64,000 nucleotides of DNA from Macropodus opercularis (GCA_030770545.1 CM061091.1:15122501-15186500); one strand, 5' to 3'. Numbered from the stretch's first letter, positions 37,101 through 50,364 are shown. Numbers and translations: made by a program. Notes: generated from the sequence alone by a model not told the origin.

Positions 37101-38325
37101 CATCACAACCATTATGTCTTTGTCACCTAATCTATTCTCTCCTCGCCGTCTACGTCTGTCTGTAACCACAGACTTCCCGCCCTCGGCTCTGACTGACAGC
37201 CCCCGTGGAGGCTGTGGTCAGTCCGTGTGAGTGACACGAGGGGCAGCGGGGCTACTTCATTACTTCCTTCGCCTTCCTCTGAGCTTCTCGTGATGCTGCA
37301 ATCCAGCACTTCGCACCGCAGATCACCACCTCTGCTCCAGTATCCACTAGCAAAGCCTCCAGGCCTGAAAATAGAACTCATTAACACGTTTAGTAAGTAC
37401 AAATGAGATGACCGTCTCCTGATGGACTGTCTATCTTTTGGATCAGCTTTCAAGGAGAGTGTCTGGTAATGACAAGAGAGAAGGAAACCAATATTATAAT
37501 GTGCTGCTGTCTCTGAAAATGGGCTTGATGACAGGGAGAGCCTCTCTCACGGCTTGATTCCCAGTGTGGACACCTATGCACGTTTTTATTTAAGGCTACA
37601 CAACATCGCAAAATAAATCGGGTGCATATTTACACCCACACAACATAACTCATGGTGTAATCACACACGCAGAGTATAAAACATACAGAGTAAACACAAG
37701 GTGAACTCTGCGTGACCAATCTAGCCACATTCAAGCTTTAATTTTAAGAGGTTATCGCTTTTGTTTTAGCATGACTCAATGTGCCCTCACTGAATAAATC
37801 ATTTTTGCCATTCCTTCAGTAACTTTGACATTTATGCTCTCTTCTGTAAGCTACAGGCAAACGCACCAAGAGTCAGACCTCACCTACCTTCAGGCCTGCA
37901 GCGGTATCTGAAGCCCGTGTTTGCAGAATGACGGTTGGGCTGGACACCAGGCATTTTTATTTACCCATTCATTCGTTCTTTTGTCTATTCTGGAATAGGC
38001 CGGTAGCGTTCTGGCCAATTTGGCATTAAAAGATGAGCCCGGAGAGAAAGTCAGACCCAGCCTGTCTATGAAGCAGCGTGGACAGGCAAAGACTTGCTTG
38101 TGTTAGGGCAGCAGCCACATGAATGCTGAGACACAACTGGAAAATCTATAAAGCCATCATTTAGACTTTTTAATAAACCTCTAGTCTTTTGTAATATTTT
38201 CAAAATGAAAACTAATGCATTTATGAATTTCCTGGCACGTTCTGCGGACAGCAAACAATTTCCTATGCAGCCCAGATGCCCTTCGGACAGGGATTAGAAG
38301 GCAGGCGACTGATGGAGGCCTGACT

Positions 38326-38353
38326 GAGCTGCGGGCCCTCTGGGGCCCAGCTC
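38326..38353. repeat. GC-rich inverted repeat (short hairpin)
   Basis: GAGCT(GC)GGGCCC, then four bases, then GGGCCCAGCTC: 11 base pairs with a two-base bulge. It lies in the middle of an intron, so its role, if any, is unknown. Confidence 0.75.
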
Positions 38354-41300
38354 ATTCTGGCCTGCACAGTCTTCTTCCTCATATCCACTCTGCATCACCA
38401 GGGCAATAACAGCCTTTATTAAAAGCGCATTGCAACAGTGTCTGTCTATCTGTCTATACAACTTAGTTTGAGATTGGCCACAATGTGGCATGTAGAAAGG
38501 GCCTAGTGGTGAGGGGCTACAATATCCTGTTTCTGCTAAGGTTTACTTTGCACTTTAACAAGCATGAATAAAAGGAGGACATTCCAGAAATGGCTAGCGT
38601 CTGCTTTGCTCTTGCCTTTGGGGAGTGAAAGCTCAGACTGTGGCCTTTGCATGCCATCAGAGCGTGGCCTGGCTCACCCCTGATTTTACCTGGCTTTAAT
38701 AGCTTTAGTTTAGCCACTGGACAGTAAGGCAGCAGGAGAGTAAATCCACGTTAATATGGTACAGAAAGGAGGAGACAAAAGACGAAAGTGAAGGATGAGG
38801 CGTCGCAGCCATTTGACGTTGTATTTTGACAGACTGTCAACACATCTTATTTGCCAGTGCGAGCTGCAAGGTGTAGGTGTCCTCTCCCTGTTTGCTTGAT
38901 TGGTGATTTTTTTTCCACGTCACAGTAAATTTCCTAGCCTTTCTGAGCGTCTTGAGAATTATGCATGAGGCAGAGAGGAGAGGGAAGCACGTGGGGAGCG
39001 AGGAGAAATGCCTCTGTTGTCAGGACAGGCCTTGCTATTAGGTGTGTGACCCTGAAAGCGCACCCCTTTTAGCGAAACAAGCAACGGATCTCATATTGGA
39101 TACCACCATTATGCAGTCATTTGTATGCATCCTTTCCTCTCATTTCCATTTAATAATGCGTACAGCTCCCCTGCCCAGTTTCTCAAACTGGTCATTAAAA
39201 GTAACGCTGATCTAAACTGGAGGCTTAAGTTCCACTTACGAGCTCCCACCAAGTGGTGGATGGAACAAATGCACAGTCAAAGTAAGATAACCCCTCCCAG
39301 TCTTCGCCCTTGAATACCCAGGCCTCTGTGTCGACACAGGCGGGAGACAATGACTGGTGGCTGCCCAGGCGGCCCCTGCCTTCTCCTTCCCAGCCTCCTA
39401 GGCTCACAGACAGGGATTTCCTCCTGCGATGAGAGCCAAGCCGTCACAGCCCAGCGATCAAGGGCCGACCATCTGTGACTGAGGCAGATTTACAGCAGGA
39501 GCTAATCCACACTGTCAGCCACGTTTGTTCTCCATCTCTGGCTCTCCTATCTATACACATACGTACACCTGCACTGAAAAGCACTTATATCTTACTCTTC
39601 TAAAATCTGCTCCCCTGATCGCACTCGTCCTCCCCAGTTTCTCCTCCTTTGCACACCAACACGACAAAGCAAACATTCCTTGCAGAATGGCATCTAGTTT
39701 TGTAATTTAACTTTGCCCTTTATAAAGTCACGGTCTCATTCTGTTCTCTGCTCAAAAAATAACTTGAGTCGATTAAGTGTTAAGAAATGAGGAACCTCAA
39801 TGTGTCATTGAGTTATATGCCCTGGTGAACATCATTCATGGGAAATAGGGTCATCATACACTCAAGTGTCACGGTAGCTATCACATGCGAGCTTCCAAAT
39901 TTGTTTTTCCTACTCCTTGTGTCTCTCTTCGCTACGTACAGTGCTGGTCTCTGTACACGTTCACCCTGATGCTCTAGGCTGACAGTTGCCAGCATCCTCC
40001 ATTAACCCCTTTACTTGACATCAACATGACACTAGCTTTTACTTTAAATCTGATATTTTTCCCCGTCCTCACACGTGAGCACTCCACAGGGCGGTTAATC
40101 TGTCCCTTTTGCCTTCTGTCTCACTATTTTGACTGTTTTCTATATTTGTCACTGTATCCTGCACAGGGTAAACAGCTGTTATAGTTAAAACTCAAAGTAA
40201 GACAAAGAAAAGTGTAGTGGTCAAGACAACGCTGAGCTTTGTTTAGTGGCTCGTGCACAAAAGGGCAGCTGTGTGGGGCTGGGGTCCCTCTGAGGACTCC
40301 TTTGTTTCCCCATAGATAAAGGGTTAAAGAAGACAAATGGAGGCGGGGCCACGGAGCAACATGCCTAAGCAGCACATTTTCAGTACGAGTAAGAATTAAA
40401 ACAACGCAGGCCTTTTATCCTTGCATTAGTCTAATTGGACAGGAACCTCATTTCTGCTGCCCTTGCTCTCTTCAGACGTGCAGCCCAGAGGAGATATGTG
40501 GCATGAAATCTCTGCAGTCCATGTTTGCTGCATTATGGGAGGCATTAAATGTATTATGACCAAAATTGTAAAGAGCTAGACCTGTCATAGGAAGGCGTCA
40601 GTCCTCGATACCGAAATGATTCCTAAAGGTCAGAGGAGCTGTCGCACAAAGAACGGTTGTAAAATAAGCACCAATCAGTCCCTAGAAGAACAGAAGTATT
40701 ATGTCAGCTCCTTTACATTCCAGTGAACTCTGGTTTTACATGATGCTTGTAAAGGAAGCGTCACATGTTTTGGGAAAACAACAAACCCATCATCTAAAGC
40801 TAGCGGAGAGCTGCTTGCAGGATCACAGAACAGCAGCCGGAGAGGGAATTACTGTCTAGGTGACCCAGAAATCCAGGGGCAACGTTGTTTTAACAAGCCA
40901 GGGAGCGTTCCACCACTTTAGCAACTATGCCTCGACCACAAAAAAGAGGCCTGTGCCACAGAAGAGCTAGCGGAGAGGAAATTAAATATTACACTGGGAG
41001 GGAACAGTTCAGTCCTAGTGCAGGGGTGGGGCTTCGACTCGGACCGGCACGGCTGATGCTGCTGGAACAAGGCATCAGGGTGTGAAATGATATAAGTGAG
41101 AGGTGTCGAGTCAGCAATTTTAGAGTCAGCCATTACAGACAAAAAGAATCATTACGGAGGTAATTTGATCGTAATGTCTGGTCAGGTTTCGTGCACACTG
41201 AAAACAAAAGCAGAGGGATGATCCCTAAACTAAAAATAAAACACAAAAAAAGTATCACTGAGGCCAAAAAATGAAGCATCACTGTCGTCAAAACACCAGA

Positions 41301-41739
41301 TCAGATGGAAAAGACATTAAATCAAAGCATATGGACACCTCAGTTAAAATTTAATATCTTTACCATTCTGTTGGGTGCTGATGTAAAGTAAGTTGAAGTA
41401 AGTGAGGGAAACGGTAATTTGAGGAGGCTGTGGGAGAGAAACTGCTGTCTACGCGTGTGTACGTGCGATGTTGCTGCCCACACAAAGCCCACCGCAGGGG
41501 CCCATTACCTAACGTGAGGCTTGCATCTCCCACCCTGGCACAAACACGGGCATCTAGCACATCAAAGGTGAAAAGCGGCAGAAAGACACCGATAAGCGCG
41601 ACTTCTGCACATTTATTAGCGAACAGCACAACAGCTCCTCCTGTCTGAACACCAAACGGTACATTCCCATCCCCCAAGCCTTTTAACCTAAATGGCCCTT
41701 CCTCTTGCCTTTGCATGTTCGCCTGTCCACTGTACTGTA

Positions 41740-41900
41740 GTCATTAACATATTTGGAGTGCAACGAGCAGAAAGCTTAATTGTCCCTAATTGCTCAGCTA
41801 AATATGTTCTCTAATGATTTGCTTCAGATCTGTGACTGCCTTTTGCGCAATTTCCCGGCCGCTGGCTTCATTATCCCTGCCTCCTTGGAACAAAGCGTCT
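41740..41900. promoter_or_regulatory. Candidate conserved noncoding element close to exon A
   Basis: Contains TCATTAACATATTTGG, AGCTTAATTGTCCCTAATTG and CTCTAATGATTTGC, then a GC-richer part with GCGCAATTTCCCGG. Low-repeat. About 0.7 kb downstream of exon A in gene direction. Confidence 0.33.
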
Positions 41901-42296
41901 TCACAGGCTGGCCTTTTTTTCCCCCTACATAACACAGACAGCGAGTATGTGTGCGAGGGAAGTAATGGTTCCCTCTTGGAGGGACACACAATAGAGCCCC
42001 TTTGTCAGGGCACAGGAGTTAAAGTGATTAGAAAACCAAATCTGTGCGAAGAAAGAGTGTTAATTGACCACAGTTCACTCTTCCTAATCAGTCTGTAATA
42101 AATGAGCAGTGAAGGCACTTTGTTTCAGTCATGCTACTGTTGATGTAGCTGTGGCTGTTCTTTAGTCTCCTTGTTGTTGTTGCAGCTGCTGTTGTTGTTC
42201 AGCTCCTCCTTCTGTGGCCTTAATGTTTGGGCTCAGTCATTAATAGCAGAACTGGACAGCTCCCCTTTACTGGGACCTTTAACTGGCAGATGCATG

Positions 42297-42300
<4 letters not shown>

Positions 42301-42340
<40 letters not shown>
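42301..42340. repeat. (TA)20 microsatellite
   Basis: Perfect TA run ending where a 23 bp direct repeat begins. Confidence 0.97.
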
Positions 42341-42343
<3 letters not shown>

Positions 42344-42381
42344 TTTATTAAATTAGCTATATAGTATTTATTAAATTAGCT
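42336..42381. repeat. 23 bp tandem duplication (two copies)
   Basis: ATATAGTATTTATTAAATTA plus GCT occurs twice back to back, perfect apart from the microsatellite junction. Probably slippage or template switching next to the TA run. Confidence 0.93.
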
Positions 42382-42612
42382 TCTTTAAAAGCAAAACAAC
42401 AAAAACTGCAACAACAACAATCTGCAGAGGTTGAAATGTGATGGGAATACGCGTTATGCTTTTATGTTAACGCTGCCTACATGGGAAATAATATATAAAT
42501 GTGACAAGGAAGAAGTGACTCAGGCATATAGGATGTGTGCTGTTGACAAACGCTTATGTTGTTTGTATACAAGTGAAACTAAAAAAATAAAACCACGAGG
42601 GCCAGCTCTGAC

Positions 42613-42844
42613 CTGTATCTGATGAAGGGCATTTGCGAATGGTGAAGATGGAGCTGAGGTCCTCCTCGTCCTCCGGCAGGCCCTTCTGCAAGCGCTGGAG
42701 CTTCCTGAGGCTCTCGCTGCGCTGGTGCTTCATGGAGCGCACATGCTGGATCAGGTTGAGCTTGGCCTTGGTCGAGTAGTTACAGAGCACACAATGGTAG
42801 TAGCAGGCATCACCCTCCACCGCGTTTTCGTGCTGCTGCAGGTG
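42613..42844 (-). CDS. zfhx3: zfhx3 exon A (one C2H2 zinc finger)
   Basis: This is the most 5' coding exon in the window, 232 bp, entered in phase 0 and left in phase 1. It begins HLQQHENAVEG and encodes one C2H2 finger (CVLCNYSTKAKLNLIQHVRS then MKH), then a basic helix-like stretch (SESLRKLQRLQKGLP) and an acidic linker ending IFTIRKCPSSDT. The acceptor is strong, with a long pyrimidine tract ending CCCCACAG. The donor is CAG|GTCAGA, which has C at intron position +3 and so is weaker than consensus. The reading frame stays open upstream through the intron for about 40 codons, but that stretch is C/T-rich acceptor sequence and is not coding. The segment is nearly identical to the corresponding part of vertebrate ZFHX3 as I know it. 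Fingers of this kind bind DNA or partner proteins in the nucleus. Confidence 0.95.
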
Positions 42845-44347
42845 CTGTGGGGAGGGATGAGAGAGAGGGAGAGACATAGGGAAAGGAACGGCACACAGAC
42901 AGAGAGAGGGGAAAAAAGAGGTTATTGTAGATGGCAGATAGCTGGCCAGGCACCACCGACTCACTTTCACTCACACAGTTGGCAAATGAACAAATCAATT
43001 CCCAATCACAGCCCTGTTGTTTAACATCCAGACCTCTTCCTCTTCAGGACAACTGTTTGGACTGTGCACTTTGTCTGTGTGAGCGTCTGTATCAACGGGC
43101 TAACAGGACAGAAGAGGCCTGAGAGGCACGCAAATCTCAGAGGCCCAGAGGCGAGCAGGAATCACATCAGCCACCCTTCAGAAGCCGTGGGTCTGCAGCC
43201 TCACAGACGGAAGGGAGCATTGATCCCCTTCACTCAACAGAAGCCGCTCGCCTCAGAAAAGGAAACTCCAAACATCTGCCTGTTTCACGCATGGGATACT
43301 AAATATTGATCATAGTGAGTTAAATCCTCGCTCTCTCATAGAGAAAGAGGCAAAGTCAGCTGGTGGTGAGGCATGAGGGAGATTCATTCAGAGACAAACT
43401 GGAACATTCCGCAACAGGAGGACAACCTTCAGAGGACAGGAAATCAGCATCGGTATTGACCTGTCAACCCCTGCACTCCGAGAGTCAACAGCAGGCCTAG
43501 CCTTGCCTTCAGCCCACCCTCCGCAGTGTCGCAACATGCGCAACGTCCTGTCGTGACACCATACCACCACAGCCTCTTGTCACACCGCAGAGCTCCAGTC
43601 TAATTACCTCCCGCGCGCCTCAATCAATGATGTAAGGCCAACACAATATGGTCGGGCCTGGTGTGAGCTACAGAGTTATTGACCATTACCCTAAAACATC
43701 ACACTGATGGCTTCTGCATGTTTACAATAAAAGCCTCCGGCTCGGTATGACCACTGGTGTTATGTGCGGCTCCTATATCAAACTCTGGACTCTCGCTGTG
43801 GATTTCTGTGGATGCAATCAATGTCAATCACCAAAGTTGTTTTTTCATCTTTTCTCTTTAATCTTCTCGGCCCCCGTGGCTGCTGGGAAACACGCTGGGA
43901 GAGCAACAAAATAATTGTATATTTTAATATAATGTTCACAAACTGATTGGATGTCCTCTGCATGTAGACACGTTAAATAGCATAAAGACCCCAGTAATTT
44001 ATTTGATGCTTCAGGCTTTGGTAGCTTCAGATCGAATCATTCATCAATAAGAAGCTGAACTATCCTCCTCCTGAACTGGAAGGGACAGTTCGGCTGCCTG
44101 GAAAATGTAAAAAGCTATGGAAATATTAGACATTTAACCGCATTACATCTAAATCAGGTGTTGACAGTCCAGTAGAAAAAAAACTCATAACAGTATTATG
44201 CCCCCCTAAAATGCGTTTGTCCCTTTCTCCTAATGTTTAATTTTCTGCCAATATTGTAATATTGCTATGGGGTTTTCTGAGCTATTGTGTTTCATTCTCT
44301 TTGGTTTCATATTTCTCACTCCTGCACCTAAAACGCACATTAAGACA

Positions 44348-44640
44348 CTACTTCCAGGAAAAGGAATAGGAGTTTTTCGCCTCCTTTTTGCGAGCCCCAC
44401 AGCTCGGTGTAATAGAGTTATTAGGTGATTGTAAAAGGCTCCGTGTCTCTGCGTGCTCTCCTTTCTCGCCTCGTTTTAAGCCATCCATGATGTCATGAAT
44501 AAGTGTTGCTAGATACTGGGCGAGCCCTCCTCCTTCTCCTCTACTAAGCATTGCATCAGAGCTAAGGTAGAGAGAAACCTGAGAGACAGATTCAGTTATA
44601 GATATCACCAAATCCATCATGCAAAGTGCTTTTAGTCACG
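44348..44640. promoter_or_regulatory. Candidate conserved noncoding element, or unrecognised minus-strand open frame
   Basis: A low-repeat block with CCATGATGTCATGAATAAG (AP-1/CRE-like) and GAGTTATTAGGTGATTG. The minus strand is open for 90 codons (MMDLVISITESVSQVSLYLS at its start), with protein-like amino-acid content but no domain I know. A regulatory element is more likely than an exon, because no matching splice sites were found in the zfhx3 frame. Confidence 0.25.
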
Positions 44641-46394
44641 GCAGATGTCTTGAATTAAAAAACAGTCCTTGCCCCAAATGAATCAAGGCTCCAAAAATCT
44701 ACAAGACAAGTTTTTAAAAAAAGGACAGCACCTGACCAAAACTTCAAAGCTAGTCTCAGGAGGTAGAAAAAAATCCTGGGAGTTTTATAGTTTCCCATAA
44801 AAAGCACAGGGTTTATATAGGAGTAAACCTGAGCCTGGCTGCCCCAGAATTAACCATAATTCACTATAAACCTGAGTGGCCAGGAAGATGGCCTCAGCAG
44901 GGCCACAACTGGCTTGTAGCTCCGTCTACGATGTCAAACGTTTACACCTGTAAACCACCACTTTCACCATCTCTGCACTGGCCGTGACCCGACGTAGTCT
45001 GGGGCGTTTTAGAGTCAGTGAAAACGGGAAGAGCTCAAACTGGCGAGGAGTCAGCCCCTGCACATTCAGTAGTCCAGAGAGGTGAGATCATGCAGAGCAG
45101 CTTGATCCATGAGAACAAACACTCTGATCATCACAACCTTCTTCCAACACGGATTCTCAGCAGCTCTGCGGAGCATAGATCTCACGCTCCGTGCAGAATT
45201 ATCCACGTGAGATATGACACTGATACAGTCCATCTCACCCTCTGGTTCACACACACACACGCACGTGCAAATGCACAATCCAATGTGAAACATAATAATG
45301 CACAAGACAGGATCTATGTCTGTTTCCTATGAACCTGCAATGAAGCCCCTGGTTGATAAATCACCTCCAACTGGAGTGAAGGAATTTGGCAGCTTAATGA
45401 AAAAGTCATGTTGAGCTGGGAGGAGCTGGCCGGCCTGGCTCTGGGGTTTCTGAGCGCCCTGTCGAGGCCCCAACAGGAGAGGAGCTGTGGAGCGTATTGG
45501 TGGGGGGAGCTCGCTGGGTCAGCGGCACGGCGTCGATACCCCTGGATAACTGTTAGGGAATTTGCAGCAGTCCTACATGTATAGGAGCTTCAGCACAGCA
45601 AGTACAACTACGTGAACACTGACAGTGCAGTGGATACTGCAAAAACTGAGACCTTATGTTCGAGTTTACTGCTTTTCGTATTTTAAAAATGATATCATAG
45701 TTGTTCAAGCCTCTTCCATGGAGCACCTTGTCTCTTTCTGTGGAGGCTGAAGCAGTGCTCTGTGCTTTTTCAGGTAAAGAGCTAGAGAGGGGCAGGGGCG
45801 GTATGGGCACCACCCCATCCTCTCTCACACAACTCCACGGTGCACCTTGCCCTCTGAGTGGGCAATACACGCCTGTATCAGTTTCACCACCCACCCGGAG
45901 CTCTGCATACATCTGCATTTCCATCCACTTAAATGCAAAGTAAAAGTGCACCTTTAACACAAAACTGTGTGGTTGCCGAGAGAGTCCAACTCACACAAGA
46001 TGGAGGTGGGTATTACTGGAAGGGTGGAAGGGAGACAGAGAGCCAGTAATTCCAAAGAATGACTCCCAGTGGAGCCATATAATACAGCATGGGCACGCAA
46101 CAAACACGTACAAAAGTATAGACAAAAAGAGCATCAGCAGTTTACACACGCACACACACAGACTCACACAGCCACATACCATTATGATCATATCCTAATT
46201 TCCACCATTAAATTTGGCAGTGCTGTTAATACAAAATTAATGCATTAAAACAGATGACTATCTGTGAGCTAAATAGCTATCAATTCTAAGAGAGCTGCCA
46301 AATTCCCTTTGTGAGGGAGCCAGTGAGTATCTGCCTGGATATTGCTTTGTAATTGTCTTCCTGATTCTCTGCACTAAAAGCTACAGTAGTGCCT

Positions 46395-46396
<2 letters not shown>

Positions 46397-46434
<38 letters not shown>
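46397..46434. repeat. (GT)19 microsatellite
   Basis: Perfect GT run, 130 bp from the CpG-dense patch. Confidence 0.97.
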
Positions 46435-46436
<2 letters not shown>

Positions 46437-46564
46437 ACATGCGTGTTCTTCATAGGAAGCTTACATGGGTTGTAAATCTCACACCTGAAACCATGCAGTC
46501 CACTACAGCAAAGCAGGCGTCTGGGGTTATATGAATCCCTCAAATCCCACAGATGTGAGTCAGG

Positions 46565-46690
46565 GTTTCGCTGCCACGCGAGAGGAACATGACCAGCCGG
46601 CCCTGGCCCGAGACGCGTTAGGACGTCAACCGGCGCCTTTGTTGTTCGAACGTAGTGACGTCATGGCAGCAATTATACGCAGTGAGGTAA
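46565..46690. promoter_or_regulatory. CpG-dense patch with perfect CRE palindrome (candidate alternative promoter or enhancer)
   Basis: About 14 CpG in 120 bp, against an otherwise CpG-poor intron, including ACGCGTTAGGACGTCAACCGG and TGACGTCA at 46656-46663. It lies 3.8 kb upstream of exon A in the direction of zfhx3 transcription. ZFHX3 is known to have a shorter N-terminally truncated isoform (ATBF1-B). Whether this patch starts such a transcript is pure inference. Confidence 0.35.
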
Positions 46691-49600
46691 CTGTATTCCA
46701 CTCTGAAGTGAGACAATGTAATGTGCCCGCTGGGTTGAAAAACACAAAGGGAGAAGAAAACACCCTTGTGCGTCTTCCTTTATGACAACTGTGGGCTCGC
46801 GTACAGTATAATTGCCCCTCTCTGAAAGGTAGTTGCACAATCGCTACCTAATTCTGAATGATATAAACCTCCATCAAGTCACATTTACAAACTAAAAAGA
46901 CAATTTTAATACTAAGAATTAAGTTTCAGTTAGGGTGGAGGGAATGGGTGTTTCTGTGTAATGACCCCTTTCCTCCCAGCAGCAGTGTATTTATACATGT
47001 GCATAGATTTGTTGGGGACTTGATTCTCATAAATCTGCACCCTGGGATTCCCCTGGAACGTAAGCAGGATATTTAGCAAAGCAAAACAGAGCGACTGGAG
47101 TCAGTGAAATGCTTGCAGTTCGGCCTGTTATTCCCTGTCTGCCAGCAGCATGAACAACAGCTCCAACCGCTGAGGCCCCACTGGGTGCCAAGTGTGGTGG
47201 CTGCTTTGAATTAGCCACTGCAAGCTGAAACATGCCTAAAAGTTAGGTTGTGGCTTTAGGGGACTGTGTATTCTGGGCCCAAACTACCTACCTAGCACTT
47301 CCTGAACCTCATCCCCACCCTTGTCCTTTCTTTTTGCTTTACTGCTCCTAATCCCTGCCACCCCTGCATCGCATCCTGTCCCTCTGTTTCAAAGCCCATA
47401 ATGTGCTAAGTTGCTTCCTCTGCTGCCTGGCTGTAGATATGATCCATCACTACCGGTGAATAAAAACAGGCTGTTTATTTGTCTCTGGGAAGGAAGGGAG
47501 GAAGAAATAGGACCTCTGTGTTATAAGGGAGTGCAGCGAGGTGAAGATGGATCACTGTAGGTGTCCTTGGAGAGGATGATTTAACATAGGCCCCTGAAAC
47601 AAAGTAGCCTGGGATGGGTCACAGAGACACTTAAAGACAGTACAGCTCCTGCTGCTCCATACCCACCACTCTTATTCACTTTAACATTAAATAAAGCAAT
47701 AATTATTGAATTCCGTTTGAATGAGTAAGATGCTAGAAAGTAAACAATGGGAACATAATTGCAGAGGGAAGGCAATCAATGCAGGCAGTCATTTGGGCCA
47801 TGTTGATTATGTAGGCCGCTGCATGTACTCGGTGTGTGCGCCTGTGTGTAAATGTGTGCACATTTGTGTAGCTGTTGCAAATGTAAGGTGAGCAAAGGGG
47901 AATATGTGCCGTGACAAGGAGCTGAGTAATACACTCTCCCATACATGCGCACAAAACAAGAGCTGGGTAATCCCTCTTTCAATAATGACCCAGGGCTCTA
48001 AACAATAGCTCTCAATCAGCTGATCAATGTGTCCACATAATTCATGTGCGAGTCACTGTCTTTGAAAGGGGAGGAGGAGGAGACCAAGCGAGCGGGCGGT
48101 AGAGAGATCAATGCCCTGTGCGGTGATAACGAGCCTGGGCCTATGCCCACAGGAGCCCCACACTGGCGTCCAGGGTCTCCCTCATTAAGAACATTTGGAT
48201 AAGCATGGCTATACATACGTAATGTGCACTTCTATCCGCGGCCAGATAAACACTTTCTCCCCATCTTAATGAGCTCAGTCTTGCTTTGGTGACGCACAGA
48301 AAACAGTCTTGAAAACAGGCAGGAAATGATGTCAAATCCCAAACAAGGAAAAAAACAAAACAGTGAAGCAAATTAACAGCAAGCTGTTGGCCTCCTCTTT
48401 CAGTAGCTAATTAACAGCTTAACCTCCTGGTGCTTTTATGAAAGCCATGCTGGGAGGAGTTTGCCAAAAATTGCAGTACAATGAGTCTGCCTGCAGGAGG
48501 CGAGAGCAGGGTGGAGCCATGGGGGTACCCAAACAACTGTTACAGCCACAGGACGACATGTGTACTGGCAAGGTACCATCTGGAAGCTGAATGGGGCAAA
48601 TCAGGACCTGCCCCGGCGCTCCTCTCGATTACGCACGGCGCAGTGTCAACAACACAAGCCTTCATTTTGGACAGTGGTGACAACAGTTACTTGTACAGAG
48701 TCGGGGGAAGGACAGTTTCTTCTTCGAGTCAGGAGATGGTCACACTCAACAGGTTTGCTCAGAAGAAGCAAAAGGACAGGAATATCTGTAACATCTGCAC
48801 TAGTCATACACAAGTGAGCAAGACGACTGCATTCAGAAGCATCAGAGGCCCTGCACACACAACGTTGACAAAGTCCTCCGACAGCGCTCTGTCCTTCATT
48901 TGACAGCATTTGTGGAGTTGCTCTGAATGTGGGCAGCAAAAGGTTTAGTTGGATCGAGCTGGAAGATGAAACAGTTTAGAAAAGGCCGAAGGGAACGGGC
49001 CCTAAAAGAGGCAGGGACCTGGTGAGTCGGGGGGGCGGCGGGGGGCTGGATTAAGATACAGGCAAACAGCACTTGTAGTGATTAATGCAGTCAGTGAGAA
49101 TTAAATTCTGAGCAGGAACATTACCCAAACACAATTAGTCCTCAAGAACAAACATCACACTCTGCCCTGAATGCAGATTCATTGCCATATCACTGTGAGG
49201 GAGTAGCCATCAGAAGTCAGGGGGACTCTGGAGGTAAAACTCAAAGCGTGGCTCTCCGGAGAGTCCGTTCTGAATTATGTGTCCCAATTTGTTGGGTAGA
49301 CAGACAAAAAGTGCCCACGGCCGTAGGTGTGACTAAAAACTGTGCTTGTGTCAGCCTTGGCGCTCGCGTCTAAGCCTTTTGGCGTTAAGCGAGCTTGTGT
49401 TCCACCTTTTCGCTGACGTAACGGTGCAGAGGAGACACAGAATATGGTCTCCTCAGGCTTGTATTATCTAGCTTTCACCCCTGGCGTTCTCAGTTTGGTA
49501 GTGTAAATATTTCATTACCACATAATTGGTTGCTGCTTCAGGCTACGCAATAAGGCAGTGATAGCTGTAACACTGTATGTTTTCTGACTATCCTGTATCC

Positions 49601-50349
49601 CTTTTTATGTAAAATTCATAGACCTCGTAAGGGGAAATGTTTAGTTGTTCGAGCACTGCCCTCACACAAGCTCGCTGGAGACACCAGCTAATTAAGAACA
49701 GTGATGATGTGCTCAGCCAGTGTCAATATTTAACCCAGTCTTACACAGCTATCTTTATTAGCAGCACAGCGCTGACAAAAAGAGCAACGTGGCCTTTGAG
49801 AGGTCCTCTCCTTAAAATGAAAATTAATGAGTAGGGTTGAGTGGAGGTGAATGTACAGAGTGGATCTATATGTGGGCTTATTTGCATGGAACATAAAGTA
49901 CCCTGTTGAGAGTTCTTCAAGCAATTCATACACCAAACACCCACCAGCTTCACCTGTCAACTCCTCCTAAAACGCTGAGTGAAACCTGACACTTCACTTT
50001 AGATGCTGAACTAAAAAGCTTCCATGATTTTAGATTATTTCAAAAAAACCGGGTCAGTGAAATAAAACAAAAATTATAATATGCATTTCCTGAACCTGCT
50101 TGTCGAGTGAGTCTTCCAGCCATTTAAATAGAAATTCCAGAATTTAAAGACACCTTTCCTCTCTCCAACATTAAAGAGCGTTTTTTAAAAATCTTTTATC
50201 TTTTGACCTTTGCCCACAGGGAGATACAATTTTGTGCTCTGTGCGGTGCCCTACTCTCCAGCATAGTCAACACCATCACTAATGCACACATGCCTTGCTA
50301 TCACAGATTTCTGACCGGGTCATTCTATTCGGCCTGCTCATTAGCAAAC

Positions 50350-50364
50350 AAAAAAAAAAAAAAA
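50350..50364. repeat. A15 homopolymer
   Basis: A-run on the plus strand. A G10 run follows about 150 bp later, near 50519-50528. Confidence 0.93.

Larger units (their letters stand above)
14291..42612 (-). other. zfhx3 intron between exons A and B (28.3 kb)
   Basis: The largest complete intron here. Contents seen: (TAA)6 at 14527-14544; homeobox-site-rich blocks around 16195-16560, 22470-22690, 25430-25800, 27110-27560, 28375-28610, 30000-30230, 30850-31145 and 41740-41900; a G/C-homopolymer-rich zone 17490-18700 including C24; and CA repeats near 29835 and 29960. It ends with (TA)20 at 42301-42340, only 270 bp from exon A. The segments 19000-22400, 31150-38300 and 38500-41700 showed no feature I can name beyond ordinary AT-rich intron sequence. 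Confidence 0.8.

Noticed and set aside
41360..41716. 118-codon minus-strand open frame near exon A
   Set aside because: No domain, no zfhx3 similarity, and exon A already splices directly to exon B in phase.
45553..45960. 135-codon minus-strand open frame containing CQCSRSCTCC
   Set aside because: Cys cluster does not fit C2H2, RING or other patterns; it does not join the zfhx3 frame.
48481..48903. 140-codon plus-strand open frame with overlapping frames on both strands
   Set aside because: Several frames are open at once because the region is stop-poor. The ICNICTSH motif is not a finger (spacing wrong).
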